Assembly: GCF_002982315.1 (NCBI RefSeq)
Contig: NZ_MWZD01000007.1
Span: 1-36,049, forward strand
Source of the DNA: Leucobacter massiliensis
Lineage (GTDB): Bacteria > Actinomycetota > Actinomycetes > Actinomycetales > Microbacteriaceae
Direction of reading: 5' to 3'
DNA: 36,049 nucleotides
A program made the translations under genes and the position numbers. The notes beneath the pieces were generated by a model. The model was not told the origin of the DNA, ran no database searches, and saw nothing but the letters and a program-made list of their open reading frames with translations. Within the stretch, counting starts at the first letter, position 1. Each line of letters opens with the position of its first letter. Positions 23,515 to 31,013 of the stretch are shown here, piece by piece.

Positions 23515-24444
23515 ATGCCCAGTAAGAAGAAGCTCGCGCTTGCAAGCGTTGCGTTAGTTGCAGCGGCACCCATGATCGTTCTTGGCGGCGGTGCAGCATT
23601 CGCCACCGAAGACGCTGAACCTGTAGCGCTCACCGTTGTGATGCCTGATGTAGAAGATGCTTTCGCAGCGATTGATGCCGACGCAGAGGAAGCCCCAGCA
23701 GAGGATGAGCTGACTGAGGATCTGCCTGTTGCAGTAGAGCCGGTTGTGGAGACCGAACCTGCTGATGAAGCAAATAACGAAGAAGAAGCCCCAGAGGCTC
23801 CCCTGCCTGCGGGTGAGTCAGATGAAGAAGAGGCAACGGAGGAGGGCGGCGAGGAAACACCTGCTGCACTCAACGCACCTGAGTTCAACGCTGAGCTTCT
23901 TGGAGACCCATCGCGCGTTGTTGTATCTGGGGTGTCTGTTCCTGGCACTTCATGGGATTCGATCAAGTCCTGCTACTTCGATGCGACTTGGGCGAACGGC
24001 AGCATGGGAACCAACGAAATCGTTGATGCTGGAACTTACACTTTCAAGATTGATGCAGGCACGAACGAGGTCTCAATCTTCATGTTCTGCACTACGCAGG
24101 ATGGAAACGATACCCCGCGCTCTGAGACAATCACGCTCCGCCTTGACTCGGGCAACACCGGTGGCGAGAACGGCAACGGCAACACCGGTGGCGAGAACGG
24201 CAACGGCAACACCGGAGGCAACGAGAATTCCGGCAATGGTGGAAACACGAACACCGGAACCAACACCAATGACGGAACTGACGTGGCGACCGTTGGAACT
24301 TCTGCGCCGAACGCAAACGCAACCAAGGATGAGCTTGCACTTACAGGCGGATCCAACAGCCTTGTGCTTGGACTCTCGGCGGCTGGTGTTGCTGCTCTGG
24401 GTGCTGGGCTGATTCTTGCGCGTCGCTTCACGAAGAGCGCATAG
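23515..24444 (+). CDS. Secreted LAxTG-type surface protein
   Basis: A 309-residue protein. It has a signal peptide (SKKKLALASVALVAAA..., cleaved near AFA), then an acidic Glu/Asp/Pro-rich region (about 40-125) and a folded segment (FNAELLGDPSRVVVSGVSVPG..., about 130-215) with two Cys. Next come a Gly/Asn repeat stretch (GNTGGENGN units) and a C-terminal LALTG motif followed by a hydrophobic helix and RRFTKSA. LAxTG is the motif of class E sortases in actinobacteria, so it is probably linked to the cell wall. ATG 23515 has AGGAGG upstream. It stands alone behind the palindromic operator. Confidence 0.85.
   Translation: MPSKKKLALASVALVAAAPMIVLGGGAAFATEDAEPVALTVVMPDVEDAFAAIDADAEEAPAEDELTEDLPVAVEPVVETEPADEANNEEEAPEAPLPAGESDEEEATEEGGEETPAALNAPEFNAELLGDPSRVVVSGVSVPGTSWDSIKSCYFDATWANGSMGTNEIVDAGTYTFKIDAGTNEVSIFMFCTTQDGNDTPRSETITLRLDSGNTGGENGNGNTGGENGNGNTGGNENSGNGGNTNTGTNTNDGTDVATVGTSAPNANATKDELALTGGSNSLVLGLSAAGVAALGAGLILARRFTKSA
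24151..24217 (+). repeat. 27-bp tandem repeats in surface protein gene
   Basis: Two identical 27-bp units (24151-24177 and 24178-24204) and the start of a diverging third encode GNTGGENGN. They form the flexible wall-spanning stalk before the sorting signal and may change copy number by slippage. Confidence 0.9.
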
Positions 24445-24461
24445 CTTTTAGCTTCACATAG

Positions 24462-24497
24462 AACCCCTGCATCTCTTCATTGAGGTGTGGGGGTTCT
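24462..24497 (+). terminator. Terminator after surface protein gene
   Basis: An imperfect stem of about 15 bp (24462-24476 with 24483-24497, outer GAACCCC/GGGGTTC pairs) followed by a short T-rich run, 18 nt past the stop codon. Confidence 0.75.
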
Positions 24498-24615
24498 TGC
24501 TTTCACAAATGCGAAAATCCTTCACCAAGAGAGGGTGAAGGATTCAATCAAGTCATGCTCTGAGAGTGGAAGAGGGCATAAATAGCTCTTTGACCCCAAA
24601 GATCTATACCGCTGT

Positions 24616-24790
24616 TTGAGGGAACCTTTTGTGCAACCCCCGCCTGTTGCTCCCTTGGTCAAAGCCAAGCCCCGCCCTTGCCTTCACGCTCTTGTGAAAG
24701 CCTCTACCGCGAATCGTATGCATTGGGAAAGGTTCGGAACCCAATACCCGCAGGTAGGTCGAGAGGGTAAGCATCCACCGGTTCCCTCAA
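24616..24790. ncRNA. Possible structured RNA or single-strand origin
   Basis: Eleven perfect base pairs (24616-24626 with 24780-24790) close a 175-nt domain that holds several smaller hairpins: GCAAC/GTTGC (24633-24650), CTTGG/CCAAG (24654-24669), CTTCAC/GTGAAAG (24682-24700), ATTGGG/CCCAAT (24722-24745) and TACCC/GGGTA (24745-24769). The pattern is a multibranch fold and no protein frame fits it. Flanking hairpins lie at 24517-24545 (11-bp arms) and 24824-24843 (9-bp arms). It may be a non-coding RNA, or a plasmid-type single-strand origin or oriT. I do not recognise a known RNA family, and the strand is not decided. Confidence 0.45.
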
Positions 24791-24843
24791 TCAACACTTT
24801 CAGTGTTTGAGCCTTTGGCAAAAGCATCTACATGTGTAGATGC

Positions 24844-25081
24844 CGGGCGGTCATCGTATGCTGGTTTCTTACTCGAAATCTTTGTTAAGTTGTTGAACTC
24901 GATAGCTGATTTGCTCAACCTCTACGGGATACGACTCCCTTAGAACCTGTTGGCTAATTTCAGGTTGGCTTCTCTGCTATCTACTTGTGTTTGCGTGAGC
25001 CGCTTGTTTCTCATTCGCTTGATTCATTTACTTGCGCGTGTTGCTGGCTGAAAGCCCCTAACTTAGGCAACCCCGAAACCG
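24844..25081. other. No gene recognised
   Basis: Between the hairpin-rich segment and the three small minus-strand genes no convincing reading frame, ribosome site or strong hairpin is seen. Confidence 0.4.
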
Positions 25082-25279
25082 CTACTCGTTTGGCTCGTTT
25101 TGAATATCAAGATATGAGCCTCGATATTCGTCAGCATCCACTGGCTGAGGTTTTGCAAGTGGTTCGCGTATCCATTCCCCAGTGATCGGATCTTGGTAGA
25201 TCTTCTCTTCACCGCGCTTTTTGCTGAATGTGCGAAACAGTCCATATTGCTGCTCGTAGAGGCGATCCACGATTACCAC
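25082..25279 (-). CDS. Small unknown protein, third of three
   Basis: A 65-residue charged protein with a GTG start that overlaps the end of the preceding gene. It is rich in Lys, Glu and Tyr (EEKIYQDPITGEWIREP) and has no signal peptide. Overlap and shared strand make it the last gene of a three-gene operon (25777 to 25082). Function not recognised. Confidence 0.6.
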   Translation of the reverse strand: MVIVDRLYEQQYGLFRTFSKKRGEEKIYQDPITGEWIREPLAKPQPVDADEYRGSYLDIQNEPNE

Positions 25280-25479
25280 CTGCCCGTGTTTTTACTTTGC
25301 CCTTTTCCAAGGTCTCCACGGTTATAGCTTCTGCCCCCGCTGCAATTTGGACATGGTGTGTAGGTGATCACTTCACCTTCCATGACATCGCGATCTACAA
25401 GATAAATGTGTGGATCGCTTGGGTCGTCGATTGTCTCCCCTGCGTAGTAGTTTCGTTCCGCTGTTCGTAAAATTGCCAT
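25273..25479 (-). CDS. Small unknown protein with CxxC motif
   Basis: A 68-residue protein with one CPNC motif (YTPCPNCSGG) that might bind zinc as a dimer. GGAGG lies just before the ATG, inside the end of the preceding gene; the gap is 1 nt. Function not recognised. Confidence 0.62.
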   Translation of the reverse strand: MAILRTAERNYYAGETIDDPSDPHIYLVDRDVMEGEVITYTPCPNCSGGRSYNRGDLGKGQSKNTGRW

Positions 25480-25480
25480 T

Positions 25481-25777
25481 TCATACCTCCATGAGTTCGG
25501 CTGTGATTCTTGTTAGTGGTAGTTCGCTAAATATCAACTCCCACTCACTTCTGTGCCTAAGTGGTTGCTTGCTGGGTTTGCTTTCGAGGAAGCTCTGCCA
25601 GTTCGTGATTGTGTAGCGTTTGCCTGCTTCAAGCGAGTGCGTTGGGAGTATGAGAACTGCGATGCTCCGTGCATCTGGTTTGAAGCTTGTGAGGGTGTCA
25701 GATGGGCGCGTATCTCTCAGGATTGTGAGCGCGTGATTTTCGTGATCAAAGCTCACATCTGAATTGAATTGCTGCAT
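25481..25777 (-). CDS. Small unknown protein, first of three
   Basis: A 98-residue soluble protein with no recognisable domain. AGGAGG lies about 8 nt before ATG 25777. It heads the three-gene operon and reads away from the iteron-like region. Function not recognised. Confidence 0.65.
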   Translation of the reverse strand: MQQFNSDVSFDHENHALTILRDTRPSDTLTSFKPDARSIAVLILPTHSLEAGKRYTITNWQSFLESKPSKQPLRHRSEWELIFSELPLTRITAELMEV

Positions 25778-26397
25778 GTGTCTGCCCTCCTATGTGCTTC
25801 TCTAAATATCGAGCGAGCAAGCAAACGAAAAAAGAAAAACCTTGGGGCACCGGGCTTCAACTTTTCGCGGAGCGAATGAACTTTCTTTGTGCTGCTGTTT
25901 CGTAGTGAGGGCAGTTATTTGCTTCACTGCAAATAATGAAACTCACAGAGCATTCGTTTTCACCTGCTGCCCCGTGGCATGGTGAAGCTTTCGCAATTCC
26001 AAAACCTTTTGCAAAGGTGGGCGCATAACCATGAAGTGCGCGCTCATGTCTGGCTGTGGGTGCGGCGACGAAGTGGGCGCATATCTGTGGTTGGGTGCGG
26101 GAATGTAGATGGGCGCAGACCTCTCTTTTATGCGGCTGGCGGATACTTTTGAGTGAGCAAAAGTTAGCGGGTTTGGGGTGGCATTCTTAGTGAGTTCTGC
26201 TTGTCAGGTTCGCTTAGTTTTTGCCGTTGCCCTTTCGGGGGTTCTCGAAGCCGTAGCTCAACACTAAAGTTCCAGCTCTGATCCTAAGAACATTCCCTAG
26301 GAACAGCCGCATAAGCGTGGGAGCCGGCGAACCCCTCACCGTTCCCACCTTGTCGATATTCCTTCTGTCATCGAAAACACGAAACAGGAGGAACACC
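25778..26397. other. Origin-like intergenic region
   Basis: 620 bp without a gene. In order it holds an A-rich patch (about 25825-25845), a perfect hairpin TTATTTGC/GCAAATAA (25915-25936), a second ACCTTT-TGC-AAAGGT hairpin (26004-26018) and then the iteron-like array (26018-26127). It ends with the leader of the replication-relaxation-like gene. The arrangement resembles a plasmid replication origin next to its initiator gene. Confidence 0.5.
26018..26127 (+). repeat. Iteron-like array of TGGGYGC repeats
   Basis: TGGGCGCATA at 26018 and 26074, TGGGCGCAGA at 26110 and TGGGTGCGG at 26057 and 26092, with a weaker TGCGCGC copy at 26037. Start-to-start spacing is 19, 20, 17, 18 and 18 bp, close to two helical turns, which is typical of iterons that bind a replication initiator or of oriT/partition repeats. 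Confidence 0.65.
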
Positions 26398-27447
26398 ATG
26401 ACAAACGAACACTCAACAATTGACTTCTTCGAAGAAGAGGAAACACCTACCGAAGCATGGAAAAGCGGTGCAGAAGATCGCAAACGTATCGCTGAGCAAC
26501 GCAAGAGAGTGCGTGCAGGTGAGCAGATTCCAGGGTTGAAAAAGCACCCTCGACCCATCTACCGAAGAGCAGAGATCACAGAAATTGATCTCACACTCAT
26601 GGGATATCTCGCACTCGTGAGGTTTGCTTCTGCTGCTCAGATCGCTGCACTACTCAATGTAAAAAGCGCGCGTAAGAGGCTCTTAGGGCTTCAAGAATTC
26701 GGGTATGTAAAAGCAACAAAAGAGGTGCCAGGAAAGACATTGTGGATGCTCACCGGCAAGGGATTGAAAGAAGCAAAGGCAAGCTTTGATATCCACGATC
26801 TTGAAGGCACAAGCTCACGCGAACCCAATCTAGTGAATGTCGCGCACACCTTGGCAATCGGGCAAGTGGTGCAACAACTCGTCAGAGGTATAGATACCTT
26901 CACCTGGGGCAAGCTTGCAAAAATCACCGGCTCAGAGATTCCCGACGAAATCGCACTCACGCAGATTCATAGTGAAACCTTCATAGAGAGAGCACTGCAA
27001 CAAGCACTCAATGCCCATCAGGCGACCGAACAGGAGATTAGCCTACGCAGATACCTCAGCGCCGCTAAAAGTGCGTTAGAGAGCGGTCTGGGGTGGAGTC
27101 GCTTGTTTGAAGAGTTCCCAGCGTTGTGGATCGTGAGAAACGGGAAACGAACCCACCGCCCTGATTTCGTGATCGACTTCGAGAAGGGTCGCAGGAGTTC
27201 CAAACCGGTCAGCATCGCTGTTGAAGTAGAACTCAGCCATAAGAGCAAAGAAGAACTTGCGGGAGTGTTTAGAGCATATGCAGCTGACAAAATCGCCTAC
27301 TCCGCTGTGGTCTATGTCGTGCAGAGCGAAGCAATTATGAACCGTGTTGCAGAAGCCGCAGAGCGTGCAGGATTCACGAATCTTCACTTTGCAGGACTAC
27401 GGGGGCATGATCTAGAACGCCTTGATGGGAGAGCGTGGAAGCTGTGA
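26398..27447 (+). CDS. Replication-relaxation-like winged-helix protein
   Basis: A 349-residue protein resembling the replication-relaxation family (Replic_Relax) found on actinobacterial plasmids and integrative elements. The N-terminal winged-helix domain (about residues 55-115) has ITEIDLTLMGYLALVRFASA, AQIAALLNVKSARKRLLGL and a wing EFGYVKATKEVPGKTLWMLT. The C-terminal domain has HRPDFVIDF and later VSIAVEVELSHKS (about 260-290), which look like the D and E-x-E/K residues of a restriction-nuclease-like fold; activity is unproven. AGGAGG precedes ATG 26398. The iteron-like array lies about 270 bp upstream, so this may be its binding protein. A strong terminator follows. Confidence 0.7.
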   Translation: MTNEHSTIDFFEEEETPTEAWKSGAEDRKRIAEQRKRVRAGEQIPGLKKHPRPIYRRAEITEIDLTLMGYLALVRFASAAQIAALLNVKSARKRLLGLQEFGYVKATKEVPGKTLWMLTGKGLKEAKASFDIHDLEGTSSREPNLVNVAHTLAIGQVVQQLVRGIDTFTWGKLAKITGSEIPDEIALTQIHSETFIERALQQALNAHQATEQEISLRRYLSAAKSALESGLGWSRLFEEFPALWIVRNGKRTHRPDFVIDFEKGRRSSKPVSIAVEVELSHKSKEELAGVFRAYAADKIAYSAVVYVVQSEAIMNRVAEAAERAGFTNLHFAGLRGHDLERLDGRAWKL

Positions 27448-27455
27448 AAGCAGAC

Positions 27456-27492
27456 GAACCCCTGACGCTTCATGTCAAGCAGTCAGGGGTTC
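27456..27492 (+). terminator. Strong hairpin terminator
   Basis: An 11-bp perfect stem (GAACCCCTGAC with GTCAGGGGTTC) extended inward by GCTT/AAGC, 9 nt after the replication-relaxation-like gene. Confidence 0.85.
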
Positions 27493-27521
27493 GAGGTGGC
27501 AGCCAACAATTCCGCTACGCC

Positions 27522-27920
27522 TCAGAAAGGCTTCGGGTCGGGTTGCAGAGCGGAAAGCGAGGTAGTGATGGAGTCAAAAGCAGCAGCAGCCCCCGAAATC
27601 TGACGCCGGATTCCCGTATAGAGCTCCTCCAACGATTTTGAATTCACTTCCTCCTGATATTCGAAATGGTCTGGGTCATAAGGCACAGCTTCGAAAGAAT
27701 CGAGAAGTGTTCCTTTACTATTCAGCACCATCAAAACGTAAGGAAACTCGCCGTCGCCATCCCTAGATTTAATGACGTAGGACGATTCGCCGACCAAGTT
27801 TGTTGTGAATTCACCTTCGTCCGTTTTGGGACCTTTCTCCCATTGGAGCTTCCCGGCAGAGGTAGCACCACTCAGCAGCTCCAAAATGGTCTTCCACTCG
27901 TAATCGTCAAAAAAAGACAT
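27522..27920 (-). CDS. Unknown acidic protein, partner of membrane protein
   Basis: A 132-residue acidic soluble protein I do not recognise. It has beta-strand-like segments (NLVGESSYVIKSRDG, FPYVLMVLNSKGTLLDSFE) that suggest a small folded domain. AGGAGG lies about 10 nt before ATG 27920, and the preceding gene ends 5 bp away, so the pair is co-translated. The pairing with a membrane/coiled-coil protein, beside a repressor, is what one sees in defence or immunity cargo. The function is not known. Confidence 0.72.
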   Translation of the reverse strand: MSFFDDYEWKTILELLSGATSAGKLQWEKGPKTDEGEFTTNLVGESSYVIKSRDGDGEFPYVLMVLNSKGTLLDSFEAVPYDPDHFEYQEEVNSKSLEELYTGIRRQISGAAAAFDSITTSLSALQPDPKPF

Positions 27921-27925
27921 TGGTT

Positions 27926-28495
27926 CTATCCCTCCTGGGAATCGGTTGCGTATTTTGAACTGGTTTCAATTTGATAAAAATCGACGCGAAGCTGCGCAAG
28001 GTGCTTCAAAGTATTCCCCATCAACTTGGGGATGTCAGGACTCGGAGATCTAGCCAGTTTCGCTTTCGTAGAGAGAACCGAGGCTTGGGAGCGCTTCAAT
28101 TGATCCGCAAATTCATCCGGCACCAGATTTGTGGAATCTTGCGTGATTAGCGCTTGAAGCTGCGAGAAATGATCACCGAGCTGCACAAGGGTCTGCACTA
28201 CAAACTCAGTACTTTTGCTTTGCTGAGCTGTATCGAGCTGAGTAATCAGCTGTCGCGCTTGCGCCATGGAGCCGATTAGGTCTTGTCTTGCAATTCGAAG
28301 GGTCGCGTTTTCGACGGCTTCTCGAAGAGAGCGAGCTGCGTCCTCAGCGTCTTGCGCCTTAGTCGCTGCATTCGTCGCTTCCCTCCAAGTAAAGAAAAGC
28401 CCCGCAAGGGTTGCCGTTAATCCAAGTAGTGAGAGGAAGTTCATCCATCCCGGAGAAATACCACCGAATAGCTCGTCAATGAAAGCCAATAGCAT
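27926..28495 (-). CDS. Membrane-anchored coiled-coil protein
   Basis: A 189-residue protein with one strong membrane helix near the N-terminus (WMNFLSLLGLTATLAGLFFT, about residues 17-36). A long helical/coiled-coil region rich in Ala, Gln and Leu follows (about 40-175). AAAGG precedes ATG 28495. It is divergent from the XRE gene across the 40-bp palindrome and is followed by the acidic unknown gene. I do not recognise the family. Confidence 0.75.
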   Translation of the reverse strand: MLLAFIDELFGGISPGWMNFLSLLGLTATLAGLFFTWREATNAATKAQDAEDAARSLREAVENATLRIARQDLIGSMAQARQLITQLDTAQQSKSTEFVVQTLVQLGDHFSQLQALITQDSTNLVPDEFADQLKRSQASVLSTKAKLARSPSPDIPKLMGNTLKHLAQLRVDFYQIETSSKYATDSQEG

Positions 28496-28604
28496 CCACA
28501 GCCTTTCTAAACGAGTAGTGGTTTCGCTTCTCTTCCAATCTTGACGAGCGCAACACCAAGGATCTTACAGCGGATCCAAGAGGTGATCCCGGAGAAACCG
28601 ACGA

Positions 28605-28644
28605 CAAAACACTACTGCCTAACGCGTTAGGCAGTAGTGTTTTG
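28605..28644. promoter_or_regulatory. 40-bp perfect palindrome, XRE operator
   Basis: Twenty bases on each side match perfectly around the centre (28624/28625). The inner 18 bp are the same TGCCTAACG-CGTTAGGCA found at 23436-23453. It lies between the divergent membrane-protein gene and the XRE regulator gene, so the regulator probably controls both. It could also fold into a hairpin in RNA. Confidence 0.85.
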
Positions 28645-28728
28645 AAAAAGGATTCTTCGATCTTGATGTGGGACAGTATTCCCATGTCCATCGCGAAGAA
28701 TCACATGCCTGAGCCAGAGAGGACGATG

Positions 28729-28971
28729 ATGAGCGAGTTCAGGGCGGTTCTTGGCGAGCGTATTCGGTCGCTGCGTGAAGAGCGTGGATACAGCCAACTG
28801 GCTTTTTCAAAGAAGGCGATGATGTCGCGTGAGATGCTCAGGCGCATTGAGCAGGGCACTGTTTCTTTGGCTGCTGATCGCTTGCCTAGGATTGCGGCTG
28901 AACTTGGTGTTTCAGTTGTTGAGCTTTTGGTGGGAGTGGAGAAGATACACATTCCCGAACGGGAGAGCTGA
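28729..28971 (+). CDS. XRE-family helix-turn-helix regulator
   Basis: An 80-residue Cro/C1-type regulator made of one helix-turn-helix domain: RIRSLREERGYSQLAFSKKA, then MSREMLRRIEQGTVSLAADR, then a C-terminal LGVSVVELLVGV dimer helix. ATG 28729 is preferred because AGAGAGG lies 6 nt upstream; in-frame starts further up (28684, 28705, 28726) are possible and would add a tail. It is downstream of the 40-bp palindrome and has its own terminator. It probably binds the GCCTAACG-type palindromes in this element; direct evidence is lacking. Confidence 0.88.
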   Translation: MSEFRAVLGERIRSLREERGYSQLAFSKKAMMSREMLRRIEQGTVSLAADRLPRIAAELGVSVVELLVGVEKIHIPERES

Positions 28972-28983
28972 CAGATAGAACAA

Positions 28984-29023
28984 CAAAACCCCTTGGTGCC
29001 AGAGATAGCTCCAAGGGGTTTTG
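28984..29023 (+). terminator. Terminator after XRE gene
   Basis: A perfect 13-bp stem (CAAAACCCCTTGG with CCAAGGGGTTTTG) with a 14-nt loop and a T-rich tail. Confidence 0.9.
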
Positions 29024-29097
29024 TGTTTGAACGAAAGGAATGAGGGTAGTGCCTGCCCCTCAGTAGTGAATATCAGAGGCGGAGAATTACAGCTTGT

Positions 29098-29142
29098 TTT
29101 ACAACTAACGGCATCAAATCCGGCTTACAAGCGCTTTTACAA
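29098..29142. promoter_or_regulatory. Right integrase arm-type sites
   Basis: TTTACAA at 29098-29104 and 29136-29142 and CTTACAA at 29124-29130, matching the heptamers inside the left end. ATCACGCGGA (29161-29170) abuts the right att site and recurs at 17207-17216. Confidence 0.5.
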
Positions 29143-29171
29143 CCCTCAATAATCCACATAATCACGCGGAT

Positions 29172-30245
<1,074 letters not shown>

Positions 30246-30320
30246 GATCCACCAGTCTACGCGACCCGGGTGCGGCCGCCCGCGGGCTCCTTGTCGGGGG
30301 CGTGTGCCAAGATCGTCTGC

Positions 30321-30905
30321 GTGCCAGTCGACTTCACCGCGATCGATTTCGAGACCGCGAACAGCCACCCCTCATCGGCGTGCGCGGTGGGGCTCGTGCG
30401 CGTGCGGGACGGCGCGGTGGTGGAGCGGGCGGAGTGGCTGATCCGGCCGCCGGCGGGGCACGCGGAGTTCCTCCCCTTCAACGTGAAGATCCACGGGATC
30501 ACCGCCGCGATGGCGGCGGAGGCGCGCCTGTGGGAGGAGCAGCTGGAGGAGTTGCGCGACTTCATCGGCGCGGACGTCACGGTGGCGCACAATGCGAGCT
30601 TCGACATGGGCGTCATCCGGGCCGCCTGCGCCGAGACGATCACGCCCACCCCCAAGTTGAAGTACCTGTGCAGCGTGCAGCTCTCCCGCAAGACCTACGA
30701 GATCCCCTCCCATCGGCTGCCACTCGCCGCCGAGGCGGCGGGATTCCGCGAGTTCGCGCACCACAACGCCCTCGCCGACGCGGAGGCGTGCGCGGCGATC
30801 GTCATCGATGCGTCCCGCCGTCACGAGGCCGCCGACGTCTCGGCCCTCGCGAAGAAGACGGGGCTGCGCATCCAGCAGCTCAAGGCGATCCCGCTCAAGC
30901 TCTGA
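30321..30905 (+). CDS. DEDDh exonuclease (DnaQ-like)
   Basis: A 194-residue 3'-5' exonuclease domain. Acidic site residues are in FTAIDFETAN (motif I), HNASFDMGV (motif II) and HHNALADAEA (motif III with His). No other domain is present, so it is a stand-alone epsilon-like nuclease with a possible proofreading or repair role. The GTG start at 30321 has a weak -10-like CAAGAT 7 nt upstream. It diverges from ychF across 75 bp. Confidence 0.9.
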   Translation: MPVDFTAIDFETANSHPSSACAVGLVRVRDGAVVERAEWLIRPPAGHAEFLPFNVKIHGITAAMAAEARLWEEQLEELRDFIGADVTVAHNASFDMGVIRAACAETITPTPKLKYLCSVQLSRKTYEIPSHRLPLAAEAAGFREFAHHNALADAEACAAIVIDASRRHEAADVSALAKKTGLRIQQLKAIPLKL

Positions 30906-31013
30906 TCGCTGCGGTCTCGGGGCCGCGTGAATGTCGGTGGGTGTTCGTAGGCTCGAAGCGTCCCTCGGAACGCCGCTCGGCGCGGTGCTCCGCTCCCCAG
31001 AAAGGTCACGCTC

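Noticed and set aside
24151..24217. Short tandem repeats considered as a CRISPR array
   Set aside because: Units are contiguous without spacers, lie in frame in the surface protein gene and encode its Gly/Asn stalk; no cas genes are present.
26018..26127. Regular repeats considered as a CRISPR array
   Set aside because: Repeats are only about 8-10 bp at 17-20 bp spacing, far too short for CRISPR; iterons fit better.
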